From Heligmosomoides polygyrus polygyrus (lineage: Eukaryota > Nematoda > Chromadorea > Rhabditida > Heligmosomidae), in NCBI GenBank assembly GCA_947396885.1, contig OX377206.1:10780778-10844777 (forward strand): a DNA stretch of 64,000 bases. The letters are read 5' to 3'. A program made the position numbers and the translations under genes. Under the pieces are notes generated by a model that worked only from the letters and a program-made list of their open reading frames with translations, was not told the origin of the DNA and did not search any database. Shown here one piece after another: positions 1 to 11,063 of this stretch; position 1 is the stretch's first letter; each line of letters opens with the position of its first letter.

Positions 1-59
1 TGTAAGTTTGGCGCGTATGTCAACAAGTTGTGAAAATTGTAAATTGTAAATTGCGGCCG

Positions 60-500
60 ATTACGGTAGGTTACGGTAGCTACGGGTAACTAAGGCTACC
101 GAGGTCATATCCACCGTTTTTGTCCAAACATCGCCTATGGAGGTTATTTGGGGTGCTGATAACGAATCCGATATCCGTTTTTCGTTTTACGCCGGAGTTT
201 GGGAGAAATCGGTGACCATTACCTTAGTCACCCGTACCTTCCGTAACCTACCGTACTCCAGCGTAAAACGAAAAACGGATGCCAGATTCGTTATCAGCAC
301 CCCAAATAACCCTCCTAGACGAAGTTTCAGCGAAATCGGTGACCCTGCATGGATCACTCATGTTAACTATATAGGTGTCTCCGACTAAATCGTGAAAAAC
401 GGATATCACTTTCGTGATAAGCACCCAAAATACCCCCCCCCCCCTAGACAAGGTTTCAGCGAAAAAGAATTTTCGACCGAAATCCTGTCGGCGGAGTCGG
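60..500. repeat. Dispersed inverted repeat, 'GATCAC' family, copy 1
   Basis: The stretch contains both orientations of a module that reads roughly GGTGCTGATMACGAATCYGA followed by a CCGTTTTTCG-like segment. The inverted module ends CCCCAAATAACCC and leads into a poly-C tract near 429-442. Related copies lie at about 4080-4545, 7040-7600, 7980-8215 and 51860-52335. No protein is apparent; the short open frames here are shadows of the repeat. It is probably a non-autonomous DNA element or foldback repeat, but no clean termini were found. Confidence 0.6.
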
Positions 501-504
501 AACT

Positions 505-997
505 TTTAACTAGTGCCGAAAATGGAATTCAAGTCACCGAATCTGAACCCAATCAAACACCTTTCTAGAAGTTTAGTAGCTCTCACAGCAAAAAACAATG
601 CCGAAAAGTTTGAAAAAATAATGCAGAAATGGGAGGATATCGGACTGGACATGATGAACAAACTTCTGAAGTCCATGCCAAGAGATGTGAAACTGTAATT
701 AAAGCAGAAGGTTTTGCAACTCGCTACTAGTAAAGCTGTTCCAGTGTATAACTTGTCTGATTTTAGTAGAGAGGAAAGAAGGCTACTGAAGTGCTGTGAC
801 CTATATAGTAGATTTCACGGTTTTTCCGTTTTTATGCATGAAATATGGAGAGGCCAGATATAAAACAGCAATGGTGATGCGATAAAAGAAGATTTGTCAA
901 TTGTCACAACGTATCCAAGGTTCACATTTTTTATGCTGATTTGAAGCGAGTTCTGTCAAAAAATGTAAGCGTTCACAAACTTTTGGACGCCACTGCA
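505..997 (+). mobile_element. Tc1-like transposon 3' fragment
   Basis: Residues encoded at 513-698 read SPNLNPIKHL and end in a KLLKSMPRDVKL segment. This is the C-terminal pattern of Tc1-family transposases, including the last catalytic-motif region (SPDLNPIE in the family, with K here in place of the acidic residue). A stop follows at about 696. Downstream, the sequence ends at about 981-996 with CTTTTGGACGCCACTG, which read inversely is the CAGTGGCGTCCAAAAG type of Tc1 terminus. The 5' part is absent and abuts the GATCAC repeat, so this is a dead remnant. Confidence 0.75.
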
Positions 998-2595
998 TAT
1001 GTATGTGTCGCAGGAGGGATTTAAATACAGCAACAGAAATGAATTCAAAGGGTGTTTTATGAATCCGCATTATTGTTGCTAGACGTCTGTAGAAATTCCT
1101 ATCCTTCATAATCTCCGAATCCGGGCACTCCTTGCACGACGCCTATGACAGGCCTTCTGAATCCGCACGCTGCTACACGATCCCCATCCATGTCCCCTCA
1201 CTGTGTGTCAAAGTGACGGCTACCGATCTCGACAATTGCTCGTGATTAGTCTCAAACAAACAGCCGACTGGCATACGCCGCAGTATCACACCTCTGCCCC
1301 CCCCCCCCCTTCCCCTCCCTTCCTCACCGTTCGACTCACTGCAGGACATAGGAATTAGCCGTCTTATATGTAGTAGGATACCAGTTCCCCCTAATAGATT
1401 GTGCTGTCACCCCCAGCTAAGAATTACTCTCGCTTAAAGCAACGACCTTCTAGAATAAAATTATTTCCAAAGACTTACTTTCGTCATCTGCAGTAAATAC
1501 AACGCCATCCTCAACTCCGTAAACTTGAAACATTTTGATTGAATCTCGTGAACGGCTCTGCAAATAAATCATTCTGATATAAAACCTCGTAGATTAAGAG
1601 AAAAAAGAAGAAGAACTGATCACCTTCAGTTGCTCTACGAGAACGACGCTATTAGATTGGCACAGATGCTTCTTCGAAAACAGCACACCGTCGACGAAAG
1701 TTCTGAAGCGAAATCTTGAAGCGAAGACATTGAAGAACAAATATGTAGATAGCCGGAGGACAAAATCAAAATTGTTACAAATACACAGCAACGAAGAGCG
1801 GTGTTGGACTACAGCTGGGTGGTAAGGTGCCCGCGATGTTTAACAGAAGCTCTTGCGCGGCAGCTAGCTCGACCTTTAATAGCGTCGACCAGCTAGCTTT
1901 AGGGCAATACCATAAAGAAGAGACGCCGGATCTACCGTAATCGGCAAGGGATGTTTGTCCTAAGCATCGTTCTCTTCTGGATCCACCAGAGAGCTTCAGC
2001 AATGCCCCATGACTTGTGGGCTCTGGGAAGAGGATGACACAGCGTGGGAGTAGGGAAGAACTGCAAGCTCAGGATAGCCCCCTCCCGATTAGGACAGAAC
2101 CGAGTCGCAACAATACCTCGCAAAAAAGCAAATGAGTGAAACGTAGAACGCAATGTCGAACGGAGGTCTTTGCGCAGCAGCTAGCTCGACCGTTCAGTTT
2201 GGTCACCAGTGCTCAATGCTATCTGTTCAGAGTTTGTTAGCTTTCTGTGGTTGAGAATAAGATGACGAGATGTGATGTTCATCACATCTACAAACGTTGA
2301 AACATGACAAAACTTCAGTTTATCACTGCAGAGTGATCGGTCAGCAAGAGCAGTGGCTAGTCGCGTTGCAGATGTAGTCCACTTTGCGCAAATAATCGCT
2401 CTTGACCGAAAAGCCCGAAAAATAGAAACAACGACAAAAAAGGAACATCGAGCAGTGGTGATTCACTGCCCAGGAAGAGTTGGCTGCTGAGCTAATTGTA
2501 AGACTTTCGCCATGGCGTGGAAATTCATGTTCTATGGCTTACTTTCGATGCGTAAATCCATAAAGACGCCATACGTACCGCACGCGTCGCAACTG
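998..2595. other. No gene seen; low-complexity and short repeats
   Basis: No supported coding exon or transposon domain was found. There is a poly-C run near 1299-1311. A short direct repeat containing GCAGCTAGCTCGACC occurs near 1858 and near 2178. The open frames on the minus strand here have no recognisable motif. Confidence 0.5.
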
Positions 2596-2790
2596 CGTCC
2601 ACCATTGATTGATTCGCCACGGCGTAGATCGCCACAGCTTCACGACATGTCGCAAATCGAGACCACCTCAGGCTCAGCCTGTAAAGGTAAGTATATCTAA
2701 GACTAGTTGACTTGGACTGAATGTATAAGTATGGCAACGATGACTGCATGAGTCCCGGAAAACGATAGCTATAATCTCGCCGCCTTCTAA
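2596..2790. repeat. Diverged direct repeat, unit 1
   Basis: This stretch begins ACCATTGATTGATTCGCC and recurs in diverged form at about 3503-3675. The match includes the later CCTGTAAAG segment and the region around CATGAGTC/CTATGAGGG. It is a dispersed repeat of unknown class. A consensus-like GTAAGT follows CCTGTAAAG here but is not preserved in the second copy. Confidence 0.5.
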
Positions 2791-3502
2791 CAGTAACCCC
2801 ACCGTGACAAGGACTCCGATTGTGCTTTTTTTGTCCAGTTTTTTGTGTTATTCTCGTAGTATCTGACTGTACATCTTTACACAACACTTTTCGTAACCAC
2901 TCTTATTTAGGATGTAGAAAAACGGAGCAAAGCTGCTCGAAGGGGATCATCTGGTATTCAGTGAATATCCACCTTCGTAAGGTGCATGAATGCCCAACGA
3001 CTATATCAGAAGTGATCTAGCCCAGTTCACCACAGGGGTAGACCACAACAGTGTTGCGCAAACATTTTAAGCTAGCGCAACACAAAATGTGGTACAATCC
3101 TAGTTGGTGGTGGCCGCTCTTAAACGATTCTCGGGCGTGATAAAACACAGTAGGTAGGCAGCAACATATAGAATTAAGTAAACTACACCAACTTGTTCGC
3201 CTGAATAGACCCAGTTTCCGATTTCCTAGTGGGGAGGGAAAGCCAAAAAACGTTATCGGTGGAAGTCTAAGAGATAAAACAGATAACACCAGTGAAAAAA
3301 TAGGCTAAAAAACTATCAATCAATTAACGTTTTGAATATGGTACTAGATCCTTAGACACAGAGAAGGCGTCCTTCACGTAATCATTTGCAAACGACCCAA
3401 CCTAGGGCTGCCTCATATAGTGACCCCCTCCGACCCGTTTTTCGCCGAAAAAAACAAGCGTTCCAAGTGAAAATGGAACAATCGATATCTCTGCTGACAA
3501 GT

Positions 3503-3675
3503 ACCATTGATTGATTCGCCGTGGCGTAGATCATTACGTGTTCACGACAAGCCGTGCATCCAGTCCAACCTGTAAAGTTATGTGTATGTGAGAATAGCTA
3601 AATTAGGCTGAAGCGAGATGATGAAAGACAACCATGACTCTATGAGGGTTAGAAACCGATAGTTAGTATTCCGCG
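3503..3675. repeat. Diverged direct repeat, unit 2
   Basis: Second copy of the 2596-2790 repeat, starting ACCATTGATTGATTCGCC. It has several indels relative to the first copy and no open frame of note. Confidence 0.5.
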
Positions 3676-3689
3676 CGGACCATACCAGA

Positions 3690-3907
3690 TTAGCGTTTTT
3701 TGTATTTTTTATATTTTTTGCTGAGTTTATTATTTAATTCATTTTTGTTCGTGGCATTGTTACCGCAGCTTCGTTACTACCGTTTCTTTGCCTTTCATTC
3801 ATTTTGTCTCCGGTTTCATGGTTCCACTTTTAGATTAGTTCTATTGATTTCATTGTGTGTCGGTATCGACGCTCCTGAATAGATAAATAAATAAATAAAT
3901 AAATATT
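3690..3907 (+). mobile_element. LINE-like 3' UTR with AATA-repeat tail
   Basis: A T-rich, protein-free stretch ends in (AAAT)n at about 3884-3904. The same kind of tail ends the LINE fragments at 18538-19404, 26160-28022 (reverse) and 62696-63172 (reverse), so this is probably a 5'-truncated copy that kept only the 3' UTR. The inference rests on the tail alone. Confidence 0.4.
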
Positions 3908-3966
3908 TTTACGCCTAATAAGACAAATGATTTGCATTCTAAGGTGATGTCGGCGCTGTTCGATTA

Positions 3967-5076
3967 TGGTGGGTGCAGAGATTTGCTGAAAAAAATCATA
4001 TAGCTGATTAGATAAATAGACACCATAAAAGTTCAACTCCACCGACACGAATTCGGTCGAAATTTTTTTTTTGAATTTGTTCAATGAGACTTTGTCTAGA
4101 AGGAGGAGGGGGGGGGGGGTTATTTGAGGTGCTGATCACGAATCTGACATTGGCTTCTCACGATTCGGCTGGATAGTATAGATACAAAAGGGCATAGGAC
4201 TACGTTCTTAAAGACCACCCATACCGTTACCGTTAACAACGGTGGTCCAGGCGGTCCCATACCAACCTCTACCTGCCGTCACCGGCAGAAACTTTAAGAA
4301 TGTAATCCTGTGCCTTCCTGTATCTATATTATCTAGCCGAATCGTGAGAAACGGGTGTCAGGTTCGTGATCAGCACCCCAAATAACCCCCTAGACGAAGT
4401 TTCAGCGAAATCGGTGACCCTGCCAGGACCATCCTTGTTAACGGTATCGGTGGTCTCCGACCGAATTGTGAAAACGGATGTCAGATTCGTGATCAGCACT
4501 CCAAATAACCCCCCCCCCCCCTCACACCTAGGCAAAGTTTCAGCGAAAAAAAAATCGATTGAAGTCGTGTCGGTAAAGTCGGAGCTTTTAACTAGTGCCG
4601 ATAAATATATAAGGAATGTAAAAACACTGATGCTTTCCCAGGAATCCTGCATTCCAACGAAATAAAATTGAAGTTAGGTTAATATAACGACATAAAAGCC
4701 GCAATGAAGAGTAGGGATCTCCCTCCACGAGCCGAATAACGTTTCAGGGGCTCACCTGACTGAACGGACCCACCTGACGGAAGAAGCTGATGTGTTGAAA
4801 TGAGAATGTCGGTGAGAGCCTCGGAGTTAGATTCGGCAGTGGATGAGCAATACCTTGCCGGCAGAGATATCGTTATCATTATCATTTATTGCACTTTACA
4901 CACCAGCAATATCACGACCAAGAGCTATACACCACGAGTTCGCGCCACGGTATGCAACGGTGGACCCCCTGCTGAATGTCATAGCACTAATTTTCGGGAA
5001 AAGTGTGTTTTTAGATTTCTTATATTTTTATCTGATTAGCAATATAATTTTTTTCGTCAAATCTCTGCACCCACCA
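3967..5076. mobile_element. DNA transposon (non-autonomous) with ~50-bp TIRs
   Basis: Left end TGGTGGGTGCAGAGATTTG at 3967 is mirrored by its reverse complement ending at 5076. The inverted match continues for about 50 bp through the AGATAAA segment with a handful of mismatches. TA dinucleotides flank both ends (3965-3966 and 5077-5078), as expected for a TA target duplication. No transposase is visible. The interior carries a GATCAC-family hairpin at about 4120-4545. A shorter relative with TGGGTGGGTGCAGAGA ends lies at 44404-44916. Confidence 0.75.
4120..4545. repeat. GATCAC-family hairpin inside the TIR element
   Basis: An inverted pair runs from GATTCGGCTGGATAGTATAG near 4157 to CTAGCCGAATC near 4345. 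Outside it are the GTGCTGATCACGAATCTGAC module and its inverse ending in AAATAACCCCC plus a poly-C tract near 4508-4520. A poly-G run lies at about 4107-4119. The same interior sequence recurs at 7125-7215. Confidence 0.6.
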
Positions 5077-5270
5077 TAGTTGGATAGCGCCGCGATTGCT
5101 CCCATGACTAATTATACCAGCTGTCTCCACTGTTAACAGGCTTAATTTCCCAACAACTGTTCGAGTGCATTTCTCAAGGTTAAAATGTGGGAATGAAGAA
5201 TGCATTTAATTCAATTAATGCGTAGGCCACATTTTCAGTCACGAGGAGGGGGGACCAAAGCCGAGGGATG

Positions 5271-5600
5271 TATTAGGCCTCGTGCATACTTCCCGTCGCC
5301 ACGATGGAATCGCAGTGATAAGTTCTGCAGAGCGACGCGAAAGGATGTAGAGTTCCCACTGCTCGTCGCATCGCTCATCGCTCTGCAAGAGAGGCGGTCC
5401 GTGCGATATCAGAGCTAAAGACCGCGCGGCGCGAAACAGTATGACATGCCTGCCATGGGGGCGGGGAGCCATCATGCATGCCGGTCGCCACTGTTGCAAC
5501 GGCCGCGGCGAAGTTTCCCTTGACTATAGAGCCGCGCGCGGCGGAATGGGCATGAAGCGCCGCGATGGTATCGCAGCGATTGAAGTATGCCCCCGGTCTT
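5271..5600. mobile_element. Palindromic MITE, Harbinger-like family (copy 1)
   Basis: The ends match in inverse orientation: GGCCTCGTGCATACTTC near 5275 and GAAGTATGCCCCCGGTC near 5583-5599, with TTAG next to each end. The interior is GC-rich and partly self-complementary (ATGGAATCGCAG against ATGGTATCGCAG on the opposite arm). This fits the family defined by the copies at 9385, 26830, 41785 and 46635. No coding content. Confidence 0.6.
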
Positions 5601-5602
5601 AG

Positions 5603-5735
5603 CCCTAGTTTATACTTACGCCGCCACGCGGCGCGGCACCACGATCGCTATAGATATCGATTTTTCGCGCCGCCCGGTCGATACCTATCCCGACCATCGT
5701 GCCGCGCCGCGCAGCGGCGCAATTATAAACTAGTG
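5603..5735. mobile_element. Palindromic MITE, Harbinger-like family (copy 2)
   Basis: The element runs from CCCTAGTTTATACTTACG to the inverse AATTATAAACTAGTG. The arms are CGCCACGCGGCGCGGCAC against GTGCCGCGCCGCGCAGCGGC, and the centre carries GATATCGATTTTTCGCGCCG. A close relative sits at 42588-42720. It directly abuts copy 1. Confidence 0.7.
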
Positions 5736-5739
5736 TTAA

Positions 5740-6130
5740 GACAAGGCGGCGTCTGCCAGCCGGCTTTCTTTAAGCTTAAACATGGGCGACTGCTGGCGAA
5801 CTTCTGGCAGATCACCCAAGTTTAAGATATGTTGACTGACCAACGCGTCAGGGCATATAGGTGGGGATCAAGTGCTAAGCGCCGGGATTGAGAAGGCGTG
5901 CCGAACGCGTCGTTCAACACGCGTCGGTAATCAGAAGGCCTGCAGCAGACGTCGTCCAACGTGCGCCGGTATTCAGAAGAGTAAGGGGCCAGTAAGGGAA
6001 ACAAGTGAAGAGGGACCAGAAAGGGGGACCAGTAAGGCGGGACGGTACTAAGCGGGTTGGTGCCCGCTGTACACCAGCAAGTTACCTTAAAACGGGTAAG
6101 TTAGATCAGCCACACCCCGGAGTTCCTTCC
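5740..6130 (+). repeat. ~42-bp minisatellite-bearing dispersed repeat
   Basis: The stretch starts with a lead region that includes GATCACCCAAGTTTAAGATA. It continues into tandem units of about 42 bp built on TCCAACGTGCG...GGTATTCAGAAG. It then turns into purine-rich GACCAGTAAG-type repeats. Homologous copies occur at 36486-36950, inverted at 37330-37955, and at 45480-45800. The open frames within it are repeat-derived. Confidence 0.65.
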
Positions 6131-7035
6131 CTTGCCTAGTTATGTGCTCTCCTCCGCGTGAGCGGAAGCGGAGAGCACAGAAACTGTGTCTATTTGAGTG
6201 TTCCACGACCACGGTCTCACAGTGGAGCGGGCACCAGCCCGCAAGACAATATTATCTATTCTTTGAGCAAAGAAAAGCCGCCTGCTCTCCTCAATGGCCC
6301 ATCGAACTACGAATTATGTACGCTGTTGCTCTATTTTTTGTTTTTATATCGTAACATCCAGGTTAAAACAAAGTTCTAGTGTAAGTACGGTACAGTCACG
6401 TGGCCGAAATCCACTTTACAACGACAAAATTGGATCGAGCAAGCCCAGCAATGCAGGAACACACACTCCCAATCCCAACACTTGACCCCTTCCTGCAAGT
6501 CCGCCCCTGTATCCACTCGGCCATCCAATCGTTGCGCTTTTGCTCGTGAGCACCTCAAGGTTCCACTTCGGTTACTGTACGGCTAACAAGCAAATTGTGA
6601 AATCGCTGTAATTTCGCTATTGTTCCAACCCCAAACCTTTTGCAGGTTACATTCTAACCACGACATGGCAGTTCCATACGCCTGTTTTGCTTTATCGGCC
6701 CGCACTGAAGTGAAACGGTTTTTTGCAATTTTTGACCTACCCAGATGTCCGCAGGAAATTTGAAAACCACTACGGTGCTTCTCTTACAGTCACCTACAAC
6801 CCTCAATAGGTCACTTTGATAATTGCCACGGGACGCTCAACTACCTCCCTTGTTAGTACCGGCGGGACCACTGCAAGAGGACCAAAGGGGGAGGGAGACC
6901 AGTAAGATGGGTCCAGTGGGGGATCACATGGGGGGAGGGGAGCACTAAACGAAATCAGTATTTTCTTTCAGTATAGTCCAACGTGCATAGAGATTCAGAG
7001 GCACTAGTTCTGTTCTGTTCTGTTCTGCAGACTGC
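6131..7035. other. No gene seen
   Basis: Nothing with recognisable domains, splice structure or terminal repeats was found. There is a short CTGTT pentamer run at about 7008-7026. Purine-rich GACCAGTAAG segments near 6890-6910 resemble the minisatellite repeat's tail. Confidence 0.4.
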
Positions 7036-7039
7036 AGCG

Positions 7040-7600
7040 ACACGACTTCGGTCGAAAAAAATTTTCACTGAAACTTTGTCTAGAGGGATTATTTGGGGTG
7101 CTGATCACAAATCTGCCTCCGTTTCTCACGATTCGGCTGGATAATATAGATACAGGAAGTCACAGGATTACATTCTTAAACTTTCTGCCGGTGACGGCAG
7201 GTAGAGGTTGGTGTGGGTAAGTGGTCGGTTCATCGAGTTACGAAATCCGCGATAATGGCGGAAAAAAAGAAAAGGAGTGACTGCTGCTTCGAGTCGTTCG
7301 TTGGATACGCTACAACCATGACACTTCAAGCTCTCCGAAGGAATCGACTTATGAAACGGATATCACATTCGTGATAAGCACCCCAAATAACCCCCCCCCC
7401 CCCTAAACGAAGTTTCAGCGAAGTCGGTGACCCTGCCTGGACCACCCTTTTTAACGGTATGGGTGGTCTCCCACCGAATCGTGAAAAACGGATGTCAGTA
7501 TCGTGATGAGCACCAAAATAACACTCCTAGACAAATTTTCAGCGAAGAAATTTTTCGGCCGAAGTCGTGTTGATGGAGTTTGAGCTTTTAACTAGTGCCG
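7040..7600. repeat. GATCAC-family dispersed repeat, copy 3
   Basis: It carries TTATTTGGGGTGCTGATCAC at about 7089-7108, the CGATTCGGCTGGATAATATAG module, and the inverse AAATAACCC followed by a poly-C tract at about 7390-7403. It ends with the same AACTAGTGCCGA segment that ends the copies at 4590 and 510. Confidence 0.65.
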
Positions 7601-7960
7601 ATTCAGAAGACGTGAGGTAGAGGTCGTCCAACGGTCGTCGGGATTTAGAAGCGTAAGGGCATAAATAAGGAATAGCAGTGAAGGGGACCAGTAAAGAAGG
7701 ACTGGTAAGGTGGGATCAGTGTATGGGGTCCAGTAAAGGGAGAACCACTGAGGGGGAACAGCAGGAGGACCTTCATTTTCTCTCAATATCGTCCAACGTG
7801 TATCGGGTGCAGACGGCGTATCACAGACGCCCTGGCAACGCAGTGACACGTAGTGGGACTCAGCAAATGTGTCACAGACATTGCGCAACATGCGTCCGGA
7901 TTTAGAAGAAAAATGGAATTTCGGCCGATCACGGTAGCTGCGGCTGAAGCTGTCAATGTC
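7600..7960. repeat. Minisatellite-type repeat fragment
   Basis: Units of the form GTCCAACG...GGATTTAGAAG and GACCAGTAAAG recur here and match the repeat at 5740-6130. The 129-codon minus-strand frame across it is a shadow of this repeat. Confidence 0.5.
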
Positions 7961-7984
7961 AATGTCACCAATTTCGCCCAAGCC

Positions 7985-8215
7985 TAGTCCAGGGGGTTAT
8001 TTGAGGTGCTGATCACGAACCTGGCATCCGTTTTTTGTACTACGGACTGGGTCAGCACCCCCCCCCCCTCCCCCTACCAAATAACAATTAGCGACGAGGT
8101 TTCAGCCAAATCACGCCTTTGCCACCCGTACCTATCATAGCTTACCGCAATCGGCCGAAATTTCAAAAACTGATTTCAGATTCGTGATCAGCACACCAAA
8201 TTTAGACCGCCTTCC
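7985..8215. repeat. GATCAC-family dispersed repeat, copy 4
   Basis: It opens with TTATTTGAGGTGCTGATCAC and closes with the inverse GATTCGTGATCAGCACACCA. A poly-C run of about 10 sits at about 8056-8066, beside the AAATAAC junction that is expanded in other copies. Confidence 0.6.
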
Positions 8216-8881
8216 GTCTTAGAAACAAGGACAATCAATTAGTGTTACAATCCTTAAAAAGAAAGCATCTTAACCTCATCTATAATACAGGAGAGCAGCA
8301 CGTTACAATTTCTCAGCTGTCTACAGTCACTTCGTCTGTGTTCTATCCGCCTCCTAGCAGTAACGCCACTGCCCCCACAGACTAGGAACTCGCCTTTTTG
8401 TCTCTTTTTCCTCTATTGTCGTCGTCGCGTCTGATTGTACAACATTACATTACATTTTTCGTTTGCAGTAACGGCAGTCATTTAGGTAAAAGAAAAAGAA
8501 GCATTGCTTTCATCGTTGATACAGGATCTCTGGCGACATATTTTCTGGAAGGTAGAGATTTCACGAGCTTATTTTTTCATGTCACTCTTTCACAAATATA
8601 TGAAGTACTTCCGGGGAATTACTTCTCATATCAAACTGCCTCCCAAGCACAGCTCGCTGGAGCAAACAGAAGTCTTCCTACGGTCAAAACAACACTAGCG
8701 ATGTAGTAAAAGTACTCACCACATGATAGGCTGTTTAGTTCTTGAAGAATTTTACATTTTCAGAGCAACGACCACGATAGTGCCCAGGCCGAGTCATGGG
8801 TAAGTCTTCCATGCCAGTGCGAGGCGTTCTTCCTTCCTATAACAGCTACTCATTATCATTCTCGTAAATGTCTTTCCCTAG

Positions 8882-9015
8882 ATGTCTCGCTGAACAGCGA
8901 TCTAAATGACGGAGACTGGCCGTATCTACTCGAAAGACCCTCCGCGTCCAGCAAACAACTCCTGAGGACTATGGTCGATGCGCTCAAAAGGTTGCCACCA
9001 AATGTGAATGAATCA
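8882..9015 (+). CDS. Unrecognised gene, penultimate exon
   Basis: An open exon is bounded by a TTTCCCTAG acceptor and a GTAGGT donor. It starts with two bases of a split codon and then reads VSLNSDLNDGDWPYLLERP and LLRTMVDALKRLPPNVNES, ending in phase 0. It joins in frame to the exon at 9069 across a 53-bp intron, a typical nematode intron size. Upstream exons could not be fixed: a 36-nt splice-bounded segment at 8769-8804 would introduce a stop in this phase. No family was recognised. Confidence 0.5.
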
Positions 9016-9068
9016 GTAGGTTGATTCGCCACCTTATCAACGGCTCCTGCCTTTGCGTCCCTTTTCAG

Positions 9069-9146
9069 TCCCGACAGTTCGTTTCCAACATCCTGACATC
9101 ACTTGAGACTCCTTTGAGCGTAATTCACTTCAATAAAGCAAAGTGA
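9069..9146 (+). CDS. Unrecognised gene, last exon
   Basis: After a CTTTTCAG acceptor the frame reads SRQFVSNILTSLETPLSVIH and ends FNKAK then TGA at 9144-9146. An AATAAA overlaps the last codons (near 9132), so a poly(A) signal may be very close to the stop. Phase matches the exon at 8882-9015. Short, hydrophilic C-terminus with no known motif. Confidence 0.5.
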   Translation, partial: SRQFVSNILTSLETPLSVIHFNKAK

Positions 9147-9294
9147 ACGTGGAAATATAAAATTACGTTCTTTTTGCATTCTTCAAAGTGGTTCGGGCAC
9201 TACAAGAGCTGGGTGTATGTGGAAAAATGGTGAATAACTTATGCAATCTGTTAAAGAAACAAGGAATAGATGTTTTCCTAATCTTACTTCAATA

Positions 9295-9344
9295 TTTTAG
9301 GTCCACCTAGGATGTGCCCTATCACATCCTAGGCGGGCCTAAAA
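9295..9344. repeat. Hairpin with CCTAGGATGTG stem
   Basis: ATTTTAGGTCCACCTAGGATGTG is followed by a short loop and the near-perfect inverse CACATCCTAGGCGGGCCTAAAAT. Similar CACATCCTAG-bearing ends occur inside the TIR element at 44404-44916. Confidence 0.6.
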
Positions 9345-9384
9345 TGAGCCGGGTGAGTGTGGAAATTTCTTTACACCCGCCCAA

Positions 9385-9592
9385 GGGCCTGTTCATACTT
9401 CGCGACAAGAGCGACAAAAGCGACAAGAGCGACTGAAGCGACGGACATAGTGTGGTGTACGTAAATAATTGCGTACTCCACACTCCGTCCGCGACGAATG
9501 TAGTGTGAAATGCGTAATTATTTACGTACATCACACTACATCCGTCGCCCCAGTCGCTCTTGTCGCTCTTGCCGCGAAGTATGAACAGGCCC
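9385..9592. mobile_element. Palindromic MITE, Harbinger-like family (copy 3)
   Basis: GGGCCTGTTCATACTTCGCG at the left end is mirrored at the right end. CAA triplets flank it on both sides (9382-9384 and 9593-9595). The arms are runs of GCGACAAGAG-like units and their complement, and the centre is a second inverted pair with ATAATTGCGTA and TGCGTAATTAT. A 3-bp direct duplication and GGSCC ends fit PIF/Harbinger-type MITEs. Confidence 0.8.
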
Positions 9593-9599
9593 CAACCCT

Positions 9600-10765
9600 G
9601 ATAGCGCCGTGGTTCGTTTCGCCAGCTATCTCCAGACGAACCTTTTTTGATATAACACCCCCCGCTGGCTCATTAGCGAAGAGGAAGGCGCTATAGCATT
9701 CTTGTATGTGCAAAATTATCTAGTTCTTGTTTCAACAAAATCTAACGCTTTTACGCGAAAATTTTCAAAAAAAAACGGTGCAATCCCAATCGGGGGGGGG
9801 GGAGGCAGTCCATTATGAAATTTTTAATGGTAGCTACGCATCAATCATGCAACATGCAATACAACATATGAATGCCTTAACTTGCCTGATTCCCTCCCTT
9901 GTAAATGTTCGAGCGTTACGCTGAAATATTAAAAAGATTTCATGGTGCGGTGCAGGGGGGGGGGGGGGGCACTATGCACGGCAGCACGGTTGTGATCCAA
10001 AACTCTATCTGCTTTGGAAAGAAATCGCAAACCTCTGTTCACTAATTCATTAAGGTAATAACGTTGCTTTAACGAGTTTTCGTGGTTTTATAGTATTGTA
10101 ATTGTTCCAGGTCTCGGTTCAATTTACTGTGTTTTCATCAGTCCCCCCCCCCCCCCTACTAGGAAAGCAATTTGAAAAAAACCCATTTTGGTATTGGGAG
10201 GACATCAATTTATAAGGTAAACATATATATATATTTATTTATTTATTTATATTTATCTTTATATGTTGTGGTGCAAGTTGCATAAGTTGCATTTCTTTAA
10301 ATATAGGAACTGACTCTTCCCCCCCCCCCCCCGACTGGGATTGCACCAACGAAACTTTAATTTTATATACTCTGTTTATTTCTATATGCTACGTCTCACA
10401 AATTGGTTTATATATAGTTTATGAACAATTTGCTAATTTATTTAAATTATATTTAAAGTTTTATTGGAATTATGAAAAACCGTGAAACTCACATGTATTA
10501 ATGTTATCAGCTGATTCTAGCCATCGTTTTACCAAAAATAACTCCACTGTAATATGGTATTCGCTATCAGAATGATAGCTCATATCATACTAAAGTATAG
10601 GTCATTTTTTTTTTTCAAGAACTTGAGCAAGGCGGCATCATCTTATGGGTTAATGGTGTCTTTTGGATGTAATTTGTTCACTTTATGTCTAAACTATTCT
10701 ATTAAATGTTGTAATTAATTGGTATTGAAAGAAGTACAATGTTTTATTTCATTATTTGTATGTCA
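9600..10765. other. AT-rich stretch with homopolymer tracts, no gene
   Basis: No coding exon is supported. Poly-G runs lie at about 9791-9801 and 9953-9969, and poly-C runs at about 10143-10156 and 10318-10332. A TATTTATTTATT tract lies near 10233-10250. GGGATTGCACC near 10337 is the inverse of GGTGCAATCCC near 9777, so the two homopolymer-flanked segments may be ends of an element of about 560 bp. Confidence 0.45.
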
Positions 10766-10769
10766 GCGA

Positions 10770-11035
10770 TGTCGTCCCACGAGTGTCCGGGTTCAGAAGA
10801 CGCGCACCAATGTCGTGCCATATCGTGTCACGTCCGTTGGGATTCAGACGACGAGTCACCGACGTCGTGATACGGCCATTTAAATTCAAAAGACGCGTTG
10901 CCGATGTCAGTCGTATAACGAGTGTTTGAGTCAGGATTCACAGGACGAGCTACTGACATTAAGACACAAACGTTTGGATTCAGAATACGTGTCATCGACG
11001 TCGAACAACAGACATCATATCTGTTTAGCCATTAT
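10770..11035 (+). repeat. Diverged minisatellite-type repeat
   Basis: About six imperfect units follow the pattern CGTCG...GTCCGGGATTCAGAAGACG with period near 45 bp. Related to the units at 5880-5990, 36590-36750 and 45640-45790. Confidence 0.5.
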
Positions 11036-11063
11036 AACTAGAAATTGATTCGATTTCAATTGA

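Noticed and set aside
5811..5825. ACCCAAGTTTAAG resembling the end of the nematode spliced leader SL1
   Set aside because: Only part of the SL matches, and the same site in homologous repeats at 36505 and 45610 reads differently. No donor or Sm-site arrangement was seen.
8466..8804. Candidate upstream exons of the gene ending at 9146
   Set aside because: A 36-nt splice-bounded segment (8769-8804) brings a stop in the needed phase, and the other candidates are too short to trust.
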